48,631 nucleotides of DNA from Saprospiraceae bacterium (GTDB lineage Bacteria > Bacteroidota > Bacteroidia > Chitinophagales > Saprospiraceae): NCBI GenBank assembly GCA_021298575.1, contig JAJTFM010000034.1, positions 1-48,631 on the forward strand. The letters run 5' to 3'. A model generated the notes under the pieces. That model was not told where the DNA came from. It made no database searches and saw only the letters and a list, made by a program, of their open reading frames with translations. Each line of letters starts with the position of its first letter. Positions within the stretch are counted from its first letter, which is position 1. This document shows, one piece after another, positions 1-8,789 of this stretch. Position numbers and translations under genes: made by a program.

Positions 1-1406
1 TCGTTTTGCCATCTTGCCGACCACTGCAGGAAATGACTTTTGGTCAGGCTGATACCTGCGTCGTCTTTTTGAAGTTCAATTCCGCCTTTGTATTCCACGT
101 TGCGAACGTCGGCGGTGAGGTAGTTGCGCACCCAGGTATGTTGTGTGCCTGTTCCGAGTACGTTGGTGATTTCGCCGAAGCCCTCCGAGCCAAGGTTTTC
201 CTCCAGTTCTCCCAGAATATAGTAGCCGAGAATATCGAAGCGCTCGTTTTCCTGACTTCTCCATACAGAGGTCAGGATTTTGTGGTAGAGCGGATTTTTC
301 TCCCTGTCGGGCAGGTAAGTGAGTGAAAGCCCGCCCATGGCTTGTGTGAAATCATCCACCTCCTGGCCCTCGAATGCCGTACGGAGTTGCAGGGCGTAAT
401 CCACGAGGCCGAAGGCGCGTGCCAGGCTTTGTGGCTTGTAACCATAGGTTGAACGGTTGATGTTTCCTATGGCGCCGATTTGCCAGTCGCGGTTTATATC
501 ATAGGTCAGGTAAGTCTGTACGTCGGTAAAGTTCGGGACATACTCCCCCTTCACGTCGAGACTGCCGAGCAGTGTTCTGGTTGTTTTATAACGGGCGCCC
601 ACGAGGTAGCGAAATGCCCTGTAGCCAACTGTTGAGGGCTTCCAGCTGCCCTCGAGGTGTGCCGAACCGCCCAGGAGGCTCGCGCTCGCGCTCGCGCGCA
701 GGGTGTCGGGTCTTTTGTATTTCACGTCGAGTACCGACGACATTTTATCGCCGTAACGGGCCTGAAAACCGCCGCTGGAGAACGACAGATCGCGCATCAG
801 ATCAATATTGGGGAAAGTGAGGCCCTCCTGTTGTCCGGCGCGGATGAGTTGCGGGCGGTAAATCTCGAAATCATTCACATAGACAAGGTTCTCATCGTAA
901 TTGCCTCCCCGCACCTGGTACTGGGAGCTGAGTTCGCCCCCGCTTCCCGTGTTGGCGCCAAGAGCTATATGCGGCAGTACAGCCTCAAGGTTCCCGGTGG
1001 TAGTGGGCAGCAACTTGAGTTCGGCCAGATTCTTTTCCTTCAGCATGCCGCCCCCGTCAATTCTTCTTTCACTGATTACCACCTCCAGATTGGATTCATT
1101 GGGCGCCATGGATATATCCAGTGCAAAACGGGCATTGGGTTGCAGCGGAAGCACATCGGCGCTGGCTTCCTTGAAGGCTACCCTGCGGAAGCCGAGCGTC
1201 AGACGCTGCCCTGCAGGTACCTGAATAGCAAACTTTCCGCTCTCATCGGAGGCAACTCCCTTGCCACCGCCCTTGATGTAAACACTGACGAACTCCACTG
1301 GTTGTCCGTCGGATGCATCAGTGATACGCCCGAAAACCGTGGCCGTTTGCTGAGCTGATGCCAGCTCTCGGGTGAGCAGCAAAATAAGAATGGCGAAAAA
1401 ACGCAT
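1..1406 (-). CDS. TonB-dependent receptor with N-terminal carboxypeptidase-like domain (C-terminus beyond window)
   Basis: The reading frame is open from an ATG at 1406 to the left edge, 468 codons without a stop. It begins with a signal peptide ending near ASAQQ. A CarboxypepD_reg-like beta-sandwich follows at about residues 20-105 (GRITDASDGQPVEFVSVYIK, then VASDESGKF). Next is a plug-like region with the typical QYQVRGGNYDENLVYVNDFE and FQARYGDKMSSVLDVKYKRP, then the start of a beta-barrel. Family knowledge: these outer-membrane receptors import ligands using TonB-ExbBD energy. The substrate cannot be told. A hexanucleotide is tandemly repeated at 678-695 and encodes Ala-Ser repeats just after the plug. 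The gene is divergent from the acyl-CoA dehydrogenase gene and shares a promoter region with it. Confidence 0.93.
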   Translation of the reverse strand, partial: MRFFAILILLLTRELASAQQTATVFGRITDASDGQPVEFVSVYIKGGGKGVASDESGKFAIQVPAGQRLTLGFRRVAFKEASADVLPLQPNARFALDISMAPNESNLEVVISERRIDGGGMLKEKNLAELKLLPTTTGNLEAVLPHIALGANTGSGGELSSQYQVRGGNYDENLVYVNDFEIYRPQLIRAGQQEGLTFPNIDLMRDLSFSSGGFQARYGDKMSSVLDVKYKRPDTLRASASASLLGGSAHLEGSWKPSTVGYRAFRYLVGARYKTTRTLLGSLDVKGEYVPNFTDVQTYLTYDINRDWQIGAIGNINRSTYGYKPQSLARAFGLVDYALQLRTAFEGQEVDDFTQAMGGLSLTYLPDREKNPLYHKILTSVWRSQENERFDILGYYILGELEENLGSEGFGEITNVLGTGTQHTWVRNYLTADVRNVEYKGGIELQKDDAGISLTKSHFLQWSARWQN

Positions 1407-1415
1407 GTGAATGAA

Positions 1416-1445
1416 TTGAGGGGCAAAGATATTGATTTACATTTG
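1416..1445 (+). promoter_or_regulatory. sigma-ABfr-type promoter for the acyl-CoA dehydrogenase gene
   Basis: TTG at 1416-1418, a 19 nt spacer and a perfect TACATTTG at 1438-1445 match the Bacteroidota -33/-7 consensus. The start would fall near 1451, leaving a leader of about 55 nt before the ATG at 1506. Confidence 0.65.
1424..1431 (-). promoter_or_regulatory. -7 element for the TonB-dependent receptor gene
   Basis: On the minus strand this reads TATCTTTG, a perfect TAnnTTTG box, 18 bp upstream of the ATG at 1406. I see no clear TTG at the right distance. It lies between the -33 and -7 boxes of the divergent promoter, so the two promoters physically overlap. Confidence 0.55.
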
Positions 1446-1505
1446 TGACGCCTTTACTATTCACACCAGCCCGGATCTTCCGGGCCCATCAAATCAATCC
1501 AGATT

Positions 1506-2557
1506 ATGTTTCTCCTGACCGAAGAACATCTCGCAGTACAACAAGCTGCACGCGATTTCGCTCAAAACGAGCTGAAACCCGGAGTTATTGAACGCGACTC
1601 CAAAGCGCTTTACCCCACCGAGCAAGTCAGAAAAATGGCAGAACTCGGATTTTTGGGCATGATGACTTCCCCCGAGTACGGAGGTGGTGGTATGGACACC
1701 CTCTCTTATGTGCTGGCCATGGAAGAAATTTCCAAAGTGGACAGCTCCTGCTCTGTTATCATGTCGGTGAACAATTCCCTGGTTTGTTGGGGTATAGAAA
1801 AGTTTGGCACCGAAGAACAGAAGAGAAAATACCTTCCCAAACTCTCCTCCGGTGAATGGATAGGCTCTTTCTGTCTCTCTGAGCCAGAAGCGACATGGGT
1901 GACCATTACATCCTGAACGGAACAAAAAACTGGATTACCAACGGCGCCACATCAAAAGTACACCTCGTCATAGCCCAGACCAATCCTGAACTGAAGCATC
2001 GCGGTATCAATTGCCTGATTGTTGAGTCCGACTGGGCCGGTGTTACTATTGGCGGCAAGGAAGACAAATTGGGAATTCGTTCTTCCGACACCACATCTAT
2101 TATGTACAGTGACGTGAAAGTACCTAAAGAGAACCGGATTGGCGAGGATGGCTTTGGTTTCAAATTTGCCATGATGACTCTCTCGGGTGGCCGTATCGGA
2201 ATTGCCTCTCAGGCACTGGGTATCGCTGCCGGCGCTTACGAGCTGTCGGTCGCGTACGCGCAGGAGCGCAGTGCATTCGGCAAGCCTATCGCACAACATC
2301 AGGCTATTGCTTTCAAACTTGCAGACATGGCCACCGAAATTGAGGCAGCCCGCCTGATGGTTTATCGTTCGGCCTGGATGAAAGACCAGCATCTGAACTT
2401 CGACCAGGCTGCTGCCATGGCCAAGCTCTATAAGGAATACCACGTTGAACGCCTCATGCGCGACGCGAAAATCACGCAGATTTACGAGGGCACCTCCGAA
2501 ATACAGAAAATCGTCATTTCGCGAAATATCCTGAATGGCGAACTGTATGTGAAGTAA
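1506..2557 (+). pseudogene. Acyl-CoA dehydrogenase (butyryl-CoA dehydrogenase-like), broken by two internal deletions
   Basis: The two halves are clearly one short-chain acyl-CoA dehydrogenase, an FAD flavoprotein that oxidises acyl-CoA to enoyl-CoA in beta-oxidation. Frame one (from 1506) runs to CLSEPEA near 1890 and then reads out of frame to a stop at 1916. The second frame resumes at MGDHYILNGTKNWITNG (1895). The family normally has about 11-13 more residues here (GSDAT..., which contact FAD and substrate). A second, in-frame gap follows AMAKLY near 2432: the text jumps to KEYHVERLMRDAK, missing about 21-22 residues including the conserved HGGYG motif. The catalytic base segment IYEGTSEIQ is intact. 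The total is about 349 residues against about 380 in the family. It is either a real pseudogene or an assembly artefact. It ends 4 bp from the convergent gene. Confidence 0.88.
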
Positions 2558-2561
2558 CAGG

Positions 2562-3983
2562 CTACCTTGCGCCGTTACTGATTTTTTCGAGCAGCCACTT
2601 TTTGGAAATCACGTGCTGTGATTCCGAAACTTTTCTGTGCAGCTCCTGCAGCGAGCCAGTCAGCCGGGCATTGGGTACTCTCGACAGGAAGTTCAGGAAG
2701 TTCAGATACTCTTTCTGCAGCCCTTTTGACATATCCCTGTTCCGGCGCACGAAAACCCTGAAGCTGTCGGTAAGAGAATCAAGCGCCATTTGTTCGCCCG
2801 ATTCGTAGTATGTTTTCAGGAGAATCAGTTTGGAGCCCAGTGCATATACCAGGTCACTGTACTCCACGTTCCGGAGCAGCTCTATCACCTGACCATATTT
2901 CCTCTGGTGGAAGTACAGATTGGCCAGATTGAACGTCCGTGCATTTTCCCTGATGGATAAAGGCAGGTACGGATAATACTCGTTAATAAACTTTTCGGTC
3001 CACTCGAATTCTCCAACGCTCAGACCAATAGTAATCATGTTTTTAAAAAGCGTTTCTGGCAGGGTTCCGTCTTCCAGCAACAACCTCAGGTCGGTTATCT
3101 TTTTCTGAAGGTTGAAATAGACAAGGTAGTAATCGGTACGTCCCTGATTGATTTTGAGGGCGCAGTAGTTCTGTGCCATCTGATAGAATTCGCGGAGGTT
3201 TTCAGGTGCAATATCCGGAGTGAAAAGCTCCAGCTGTTCCAGCAGTTCAGTGAAATGTCGTTCATTTTCGGGTTCCGAAAAGCAGTCGGACACCATACAG
3301 AACAGGCGTACAAGGGGCACGTTATCGAACTTTGCCACTGCGGCTGTCTGGCGGAACCCCTCCATCAGGGCAATTTGCTCCTCCGTTGCCCTGCTGCCCT
3401 TGTATTGTAGCCAGGCTACGAAATAGCGCAGTTTCTGTACGATGTAGAAGCAGTCAAGTGCGTAATCGGCTTCAGCAAGGCTGTTTATATAGCCCGAAGA
3501 TCCTGAGCCTTTGGAGTTGCGTCCGAAGGAAATATCTCTGGACTGAAACTGAAGGAGCAACGACTCCGGCGACTGTTTTGGATTTTCATCGCTGTATTTC
3601 GCGATTTGCCGTTCGATACCTGCCAGATGTTTTGCATATTCCGGCTTCCCGAGTGCTTTTTGCATACGTACAGCTTCACGCAACGGATCCTCCCGCTCCG
3701 ATTCGGCCGCAATGAACCGCATGGCAAACTGGGTCAGATCTGAAGTCAGTCGCCTGAGATGTGCACTGTTGAAGGGCCGTCCGGGGTATAACTGTTCCCA
3801 CACGGCAATCTTTCGTATTGGTTCGGGTACATCGCCTTTCTTTAATTGCCGGCAAAGGATGTCAAACAGCGGCAACGCATCCGGCTGGTCATTCAGATAC
3901 GGCGACTGAAGATACCTGCGGAAACGATTAAGTTCAACTCTGGAGAAGGCGGAAAGCAATGTGGTTATTTTTTCGCTGATCAT
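2562..3983 (-). CDS. Hypothetical helical-repeat protein
   Basis: 473 residues, ATG at 3983, no signal peptide or membrane segment, so probably cytoplasmic. The N-terminus (LLSAFSRVELNRFRRYLQSP) recalls a conserved hypothetical family I associate with Saprospiria-type Bacteroidota. The rest is rich in Leu, Tyr and Arg in amphipathic helices, in the style of degenerate TPR repeats (for example AQNYCALKINQGR and LANLYFHQRKYGQVIELLRN). No catalytic motif is visible and I do not assign a function. It stands alone, convergent with the dehydrogenase and divergent from the secreted protein at 4154. A perfect inverted repeat lies 8 bp upstream of its start codon. Confidence 0.85.
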   Translation of the reverse strand: MISEKITTLLSAFSRVELNRFRRYLQSPYLNDQPDALPLFDILCRQLKKGDVPEPIRKIAVWEQLYPGRPFNSAHLRRLTSDLTQFAMRFIAAESEREDPLREAVRMQKALGKPEYAKHLAGIERQIAKYSDENPKQSPESLLLQFQSRDISFGRNSKGSGSSGYINSLAEADYALDCFYIVQKLRYFVAWLQYKGSRATEEQIALMEGFRQTAAVAKFDNVPLVRLFCMVSDCFSEPENERHFTELLEQLELFTPDIAPENLREFYQMAQNYCALKINQGRTDYYLVYFNLQKKITDLRLLLEDGTLPETLFKNMITIGLSVGEFEWTEKFINEYYPYLPLSIRENARTFNLANLYFHQRKYGQVIELLRNVEYSDLVYALGSKLILLKTYYESGEQMALDSLTDSFRVFVRRNRDMSKGLQKEYLNFLNFLSRVPNARLTGSLQELHRKVSESQHVISKKWLLEKISNGAR

Positions 3984-3990
3984 GATGCTT

Positions 3991-4015
3991 TATTTAATTG
4001 ATTTTCAATTAAATA
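3991..4015. repeat. Perfect 10-bp inverted repeat in the 5' leader of the 2562-3983 gene
   Basis: TATTTAATTG at 3991-4000 and its exact reverse complement at 4006-4015 are separated by 5 nt. It sits directly upstream of the ATG at 3983, so it could be an operator or a leader hairpin that limits ribosome access. AT-rich palindromes also arise by chance. Confidence 0.5.
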
Positions 4016-4086
4016 TACTGCCTTTTGCTGATTAAAAAGTGCGGCAAGTTAGCAAAAATGTATTTTATTTCCCGCTTTATGTCCAC

Positions 4087-4094
4087 CATCTTTG
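4087..4094 (+). promoter_or_regulatory. Possible -7 element for the secreted protein at 4154
   Basis: CATCTTTG differs from TAnnTTTG only at the first base. No TTG is seen at the expected distance. It would give a leader of about 55 nt. Confidence 0.3.
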
Positions 4095-4153
4095 TATTGT
4101 TAACCGGATGAGTGCGAACCAAATCGTATTTTCATACGTTAAATGGTACAAAT

Positions 4154-6463
4154 ATGTTTAAAAAAGCCATATTTTCCTTCCTGCTGCTTATCGCTGCAGT
4201 CAATTTTATGCGGGCGCAATGCGATCGTGTGGGTTGGGTGGCTAGTATTACCCCAGGATGCGGGGCTAAAATCATTGACCTCGACAATGGTTCCATTTAC
4301 AGGGCGTACTTTGGTGCCGATAATTTGTCGGGGGGGCAAACTGTCTCCTTTACAACATCTGCGGCGCCTGTTCCACCGGGTTGTGCTCTGGGAAATGCCA
4401 TTCCAGTTTCGCTTGTTTGCGTATCTGATACCCTGCCTTGTACGGCGCATTATGGCTATTTCAGCGAGGAAAGCAACCCGCTGAAATTCACGTTCAGTGC
4501 CAATATATACGATTCAGATTCACAGAACTGCCAGTGGGATTTCGGGGATGGCTCCAAGGCTGCCGGACCGCAGGTGTCGCACGGATTTCCCTCTCAGGGC
4601 GAATATCAGGTTTGCCTGACGGTTTCCGATAATTTTGGTTGCTCGGCGGAGTACTGTGAAACCATTTCGGTGAGTGCCCAGGTAACCAACGGGTGTGGGT
4701 ACAATATCCAGGTAACGGCTGTCGGGACACAATTATATGGCAAGTTATCGCCAGTTGATTCCGGTGCCGATCCGATGCAGTCTGTCATTTGGTATAGTAG
4801 TAAAAGCAGTAATGTACTTTCACAAAATGAGTCGTTCAGTGCGCCGTTACCCGGCTACGGAACATATCAGGTATGCGCACAGTATGTTATTTCCAATGCC
4901 AGTGGTTCCTCTACCTGTGCTTCATCGCAGTGCAGGGAACTCACAGTAGCGGAACCCGGATGCGAAAATCCGGTTATGGCAGATGCCACTGCACTCTGTC
5001 CAAGTCAGTCGGCATTGTATGTGCCTGTATGTGGCTGTAATGGAGTAACGTATGGCAATGAATGTGAAGCTATTTCTGCCGGTGTAGCCAACTGGAGGGC
5101 GGGTACCTGTGGAGAGCAGAATATACCCTGTGCCGCCCACATGGAAGTACAGATCACCGAGGGGTCTCCGGATGAAGGGTATATTGCTCGCTTTATCAAT
5201 CACTCGTCGAACGCATACACCTTTGCACAGATTGATTTCGGCGATGGCGAACAGTTGTGGGAGGGTACCAGCTGGGATACCATATTTCACCCGTATCCCG
5301 CCGGAGGTGTTTACCGCACCAATCTTACTACCTGGACTTCTTCTGGTTGTGTATCGTCGGTGGTTCAGCTTCTTGTAACAGATGCATCCCACATGACGGC
5401 CTCTGATGTACCGGATGATGCCGACTATGTTCGTCCGGGCGATACCAACAAAGACGGCAAAGCCAATGCTTACGACCTGCTACCGATTGGTGTAGGTCAT
5501 TATTCTACAGGCTCGCCACGCCCCGATGCCAGTACCTCCTGGATGATGCAGTTTGCTCCCAACTGGACTGAGTCGGTAGCGGATGTTGTTAACTACAAGC
5601 ACCTCGACTGTAACGGGAACGGTACTGTAAATGAGTATGATGTTGATGTAATCAGTCAGCACTATGTTCCGCTCGATACGGCAGCGGTTGTTCCGCATGC
5701 AACTGCGCCTCAACTGCGCGTGGTCTTTGAAAGTGATACTGTTCTGGTTAATTCCGGCGTACCTGCTCCGGTTGAGCTAAAGGCTAAAGTGCTGCTTGGC
5801 AGTCCGACCCGTCCGGCACTTGGCGTTTACGGACTTGCCTTTGCCATGCATTACCCCGAGTTCGTGGGTCATAACCCTGAAACAGATTACAAGAGTGATT
5901 ATTTCGGCTCGCCCAACCATATTCTCTGGCTATCGCGCGATAACCACAGCCGTTCGCAGCTCGATCTGGGAATTACCCGTAAAAACGGTCTGAATGCCAA
6001 CGGGTATGGAGCTATTGCAGAAATTACCTTCCGTGCCGATTTTATCATTATTATAGATGTGGCTGGTCGCTCGAACGACCGTGTAATACCTTTCGCCGTG
6101 CCGGTTAATGGCATAAAGGCTATTGATAACAAAGGCAATCCGAAGGATATTACGGTGCCCGTCCAGCAAGACACGGTATGGATAAAACTAACCGGCACAA
6201 CGGCAACCGGTGAAGCAGCCGGAAGTGATATCATGATTTCACCCAATCCGGCCACTACATCCGCCACTCTCCTGCTGGGCGATACGCCGGGTGCGCAAGT
6301 GGAGATACTGGATCCTTCAGGCAGATCAGTGATGAATCAGACAGTAGCCGGAAACATGCTGAATCTTGCACTTGACGATTTCACGGCGGGAATTTACACA
6401 GTACGGGTACGATCGGATAATAAACTGGTAACAAGAAAACTGACCATATTGCGTCAGCCCTGA
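4154..6463 (+). CDS. T9SS-secreted multidomain protein: PKD, Kazal-like, dockerin-like and cohesin-like domains
   Basis: 769 residues. I chose the ATG at 4154 because it opens a clean signal peptide (MFKKAIFSFLLLIAAVNF, cut near RAQ). A GTG at 4112 gives an N-terminus that does not look like a signal. Order: PKD-like domain with WDFGDGS (about residues 105-180); a Kazal-like Cys-rich segment with VCGCNGVTYGNECEA (about 265-320); a second PKD-like domain with IDFGDGE; a dockerin-like pair of Ca-binding loops (DTNKDGKANAYD and DCNGNGTVNEYD); a cohesin-like beta domain; and a C-terminal type A T9SS sorting domain starting at SPNPATTSATL. It is predicted to be exported through the outer membrane by T9SS and anchored or released by PorU. 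Its ligand is unknown. A bidirectional terminator follows. Confidence 0.9.
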   Translation: MFKKAIFSFLLLIAAVNFMRAQCDRVGWVASITPGCGAKIIDLDNGSIYRAYFGADNLSGGQTVSFTTSAAPVPPGCALGNAIPVSLVCVSDTLPCTAHYGYFSEESNPLKFTFSANIYDSDSQNCQWDFGDGSKAAGPQVSHGFPSQGEYQVCLTVSDNFGCSAEYCETISVSAQVTNGCGYNIQVTAVGTQLYGKLSPVDSGADPMQSVIWYSSKSSNVLSQNESFSAPLPGYGTYQVCAQYVISNASGSSTCASSQCRELTVAEPGCENPVMADATALCPSQSALYVPVCGCNGVTYGNECEAISAGVANWRAGTCGEQNIPCAAHMEVQITEGSPDEGYIARFINHSSNAYTFAQIDFGDGEQLWEGTSWDTIFHPYPAGGVYRTNLTTWTSSGCVSSVVQLLVTDASHMTASDVPDDADYVRPGDTNKDGKANAYDLLPIGVGHYSTGSPRPDASTSWMMQFAPNWTESVADVVNYKHLDCNGNGTVNEYDVDVISQHYVPLDTAAVVPHATAPQLRVVFESDTVLVNSGVPAPVELKAKVLLGSPTRPALGVYGLAFAMHYPEFVGHNPETDYKSDYFGSPNHILWLSRDNHSRSQLDLGITRKNGLNANGYGAIAEITFRADFIIIIDVAGRSNDRVIPFAVPVNGIKAIDNKGNPKDITVPVQQDTVWIKLTGTTATGEAAGSDIMISPNPATTSATLLLGDTPGAQVEILDPSGRSVMNQTVAGNMLNLALDDFTAGIYTVRVRSDNKLVTRKLTILRQP

Positions 6464-6481
6464 ACTGGAGTATGTCCGGGA

Positions 6482-6532
6482 AAACAAAAAGGGTAGCCGG
6501 GAGCATTTTGTTCCCGGTTACCCTTTTTGTTT
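6482..6532. terminator. Bidirectional intrinsic terminator
   Basis: A long inverted repeat (AAACAAAAAGGGTAGCCGGG on the left, its near-complement at 6511-6532) carries an A-tract on one side and a T-tract on the other. It lies between the convergent genes ending at 6463 (+) and 6550 (-), so it can stop both transcripts. Confidence 0.85.
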
Positions 6533-6549
6533 GGTTGAATTTACCTTTT

Positions 6550-8697
6550 TCAGAGATTTGCCCTGAAAAACAGTTCAATCTGTTCGAAAAGGTGTACCCG
6601 GTCTTTACCTGTTACATTGTGAAGGTGCTCAGGATATACGAAGTAGCTGATTTGCTTGTTCTTGCGCACGCACTCGCGTATGTAGCGCAAGGAGTGCTGC
6701 CACAGAACTACATTGTCTGAAGAACCGTGAATCATCAGGAGTGGAGCATTCAGATTTTCTATATAGTTGAACAGGCTGCTTTTCCGGTATCCCTCCGGAT
6801 TTTCGTCTGGTGTATCCATGTAACGTTCGGTGTACATAATTTCGTACATCCGCCAGTCGAGCACGGGCCCTCCGGCTATACCACAGCGGAAAGCGCCCTT
6901 TGCTTCCGGGCGTGTCATGAGTGAGGTGGTCATAAAGCCTCCGTAACTCCAGCCATAGACGCCGATTCTTTCCGGATCCACATAGCCGAGTGATTTGAGG
7001 TAATTTACCCCTGCCAGTTGATCTTCCATTTCTCCGTCGGCGAGGCGGCGGTGAACAGCACTTTCAAAGGCAAAACCCCTGTTGGCAGATCCTCTTCCAT
7101 CGAGAGCGAACACGATATAACCGTTTTGTGCCATGTGGTGCATCCAGAGTTCTCCGCCACCGAGCCAGGAGTTGGTAACCATCTGTACGTGAGGGCCGTT
7201 ATACACATATATAATGGCAGGGTATTTGGTGGCGGGGTCCATATCGGGCGGCAGAATGATTCGTGCATTGAGACGGAATCCGCCCGGCGAGGGTATGGAA
7301 ACAAAGCTGGTCAGACCAATTTTGTATGCAGAGAGCGGATTGGCAGCCGAGAATACGCTTGTTTTTTTGCGATTGTCGCTCCATCGCGACAGAAACACCT
7401 CCCGCGGTGTATCGAGATCTGAATAGACATCGAGCGCCCATTCGCCGTTACTGCTTATCAGGCCGTTATGCGTTCCCGGCTCGGTGTCCTGCACGGACAT
7501 TTTGCCGTTTCGGATTTCGGAGGAACAGACGAGCCTGTTCAGGCCTGTGGAATCGGCCATCTGGAAGAAACACTTTTCGCCTTTGGTGTCGAATCCGTAG
7601 AAGGCCGTTACAGGACCGGACCCGCGCGAAATCTGACGGATTATTTTGCCGGACAGGTCACAGAGATACAGGTGATTATAGCCGTCCCGTTCGCTTTGCC
7701 AGATGAACTGGCTGTTATTTCCCGGCATGAAGACCGCCGGCTTTTCGGGTTCCACCCATTTGTCGGACGATTCTTCGAATAGGGTCCTGACAAAAGCACC
7801 TGACGTGGCGTCGTAGAGATTGAGTTTCATCAGACTCTGGGATCTGTTTACCACAGCAATCATGACATACCGGTCGTCGGGCGTCCAGGCGATGTTGGTG
7901 AGGTACTGTTCCGGGTCGCCACCTTCCGGGAGCGTGTTGAGGTACCATTTTCGGCCACTTTGAGTGTCATAAATTCCGACAGTGACGTGGTGGCTCTTTG
8001 CACCTGCGAACGGGTATCTGATTTCATTTACCTGGGCGGGCATTGAGTCGAGTACATAAACGGGATATTTCGTTACCATGCGCTCGTCCATGCGATAGAA
8101 AGCGAGATAACGGCCGGTGGTACTCCAGAACGTACCTTTCGAAATCCCGAATTCGTCACGGTGTACCGACTGACCGTAAACGATTCCGTTTTCTTCGCTT
8201 TGAGCGACACCAAGTTCCTTGCCTCCGATACTCACCCACAGACCGTTATCTTTCAGGTAGGCAGTGAAAAAGGACTTGTCGTGAATATCGGTACCGGAGG
8301 CATTCCGAGGAAACCAGTTCAGACGCTTCAGGCTACCTTCCCGGATATCCCAGGAGTATATTGCAGACTCATTCTGGAACCAGAATTTATCCGGAGCAGT
8401 CCAGGTGAAAGCTGGAATACGGTCGAGCTTTCCTGCGCCTTGTGCGGCGAGTTTTTCATTGATGGCCGGCAGCAGATTCAGCGTGTCGGATTTTATGTCG
8501 CGTGCCGAAAAAATTACGACCTTGTCGGCTGTAACATGAGAAAAATTGTCGGAATCCGGGATCCACTGCAACTGTCGGAGCGATGACGGGGCCAGTGAAG
8601 TTCGGCCTTTTGAGATGGCATCAGCCATACTGATGAGTTGTTGGGAATAAGACCAGAATGGCGAGAACAACAATAACAGCAGGAACGTTCTTTTCAT
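6550..8697 (-). CDS. Dipeptidyl peptidase IV-type S9 serine peptidase
   Basis: 715 residues with a signal peptide (MKRTFLLLLLFSPFWSYSQQ), so probably periplasmic. The N-terminal part is the DPP-IV beta-propeller (for example YPFAGAKSHHVTVGIYDTQ and WTPDDRYVMIAVVNR). The C-terminal alpha/beta-hydrolase carries the catalytic triad: Ser in GWSYGGF (about S584), Asp in HGSSDNVV (about D661) and His in PEHLHNVTGKDRVH (about H693). The family removes Xaa-Pro or similar dipeptides from peptide N-termini. Length and motifs look complete. A -7 box lies just upstream, and the preceding small RNA has its own terminator, so the peptidase is probably transcribed alone. Confidence 0.93.
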   Translation of the reverse strand: MKRTFLLLLLFSPFWSYSQQLISMADAISKGRTSLAPSSLRQLQWIPDSDNFSHVTADKVVIFSARDIKSDTLNLLPAINEKLAAQGAGKLDRIPAFTWTAPDKFWFQNESAIYSWDIREGSLKRLNWFPRNASGTDIHDKSFFTAYLKDNGLWVSIGGKELGVAQSEENGIVYGQSVHRDEFGISKGTFWSTTGRYLAFYRMDERMVTKYPVYVLDSMPAQVNEIRYPFAGAKSHHVTVGIYDTQSGRKWYLNTLPEGGDPEQYLTNIAWTPDDRYVMIAVVNRSQSLMKLNLYDATSGAFVRTLFEESSDKWVEPEKPAVFMPGNNSQFIWQSERDGYNHLYLCDLSGKIIRQISRGSGPVTAFYGFDTKGEKCFFQMADSTGLNRLVCSSEIRNGKMSVQDTEPGTHNGLISSNGEWALDVYSDLDTPREVFLSRWSDNRKKTSVFSAANPLSAYKIGLTSFVSIPSPGGFRLNARIILPPDMDPATKYPAIIYVYNGPHVQMVTNSWLGGGELWMHHMAQNGYIVFALDGRGSANRGFAFESAVHRRLADGEMEDQLAGVNYLKSLGYVDPERIGVYGWSYGGFMTTSLMTRPEAKGAFRCGIAGGPVLDWRMYEIMYTERYMDTPDENPEGYRKSSLFNYIENLNAPLLMIHGSSDNVVLWQHSLRYIRECVRKNKQISYFVYPEHLHNVTGKDRVHLFEQIELFFRANL

Positions 8698-8724
8698 AGT
8701 GTTGGTTTCAGTTCAATAATGTGG

Positions 8725-8732
8725 CAAAAATA
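8725..8732 (-). promoter_or_regulatory. -7 element for the DPP-IV gene
   Basis: Minus strand TATTTTTG matches TAnnTTTG, 27 bp upstream of the ATG. No convincing TTG box is seen. Confidence 0.45.
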
Positions 8733-8753
8733 TGATTCTGAAACCGTAATAAT

Positions 8754-8789
8754 AAAAAAATGAGGCAGTGCCACCACAGCACTACCTCA
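8754..8789 (-). terminator. Intrinsic terminator of the candidate small RNA
   Basis: The minus strand shows an 11-bp stem with one mismatch (arms 8779-8789 and 8761-8771, loop of 7 nt), followed at once by seven T residues (8760-8754). No protein gene lies upstream on this strand within the gap. Confidence 0.8.

Noticed and set aside
657-1358. 233-codon plus-strand frame
   Set aside because: Antisense to the TonB-dependent receptor, whose protein motifs are unmistakable.
4112-4153. GTG start for the secreted protein
   Set aside because: It would place 14 polar residues before a perfect signal peptide; the ATG at 4154 fits export.
8761-8789. Hairpin arm resembling the animal let-7 seed (TGAGGTAGT)
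   Set aside because: Chance similarity in a bacterial terminator stem.
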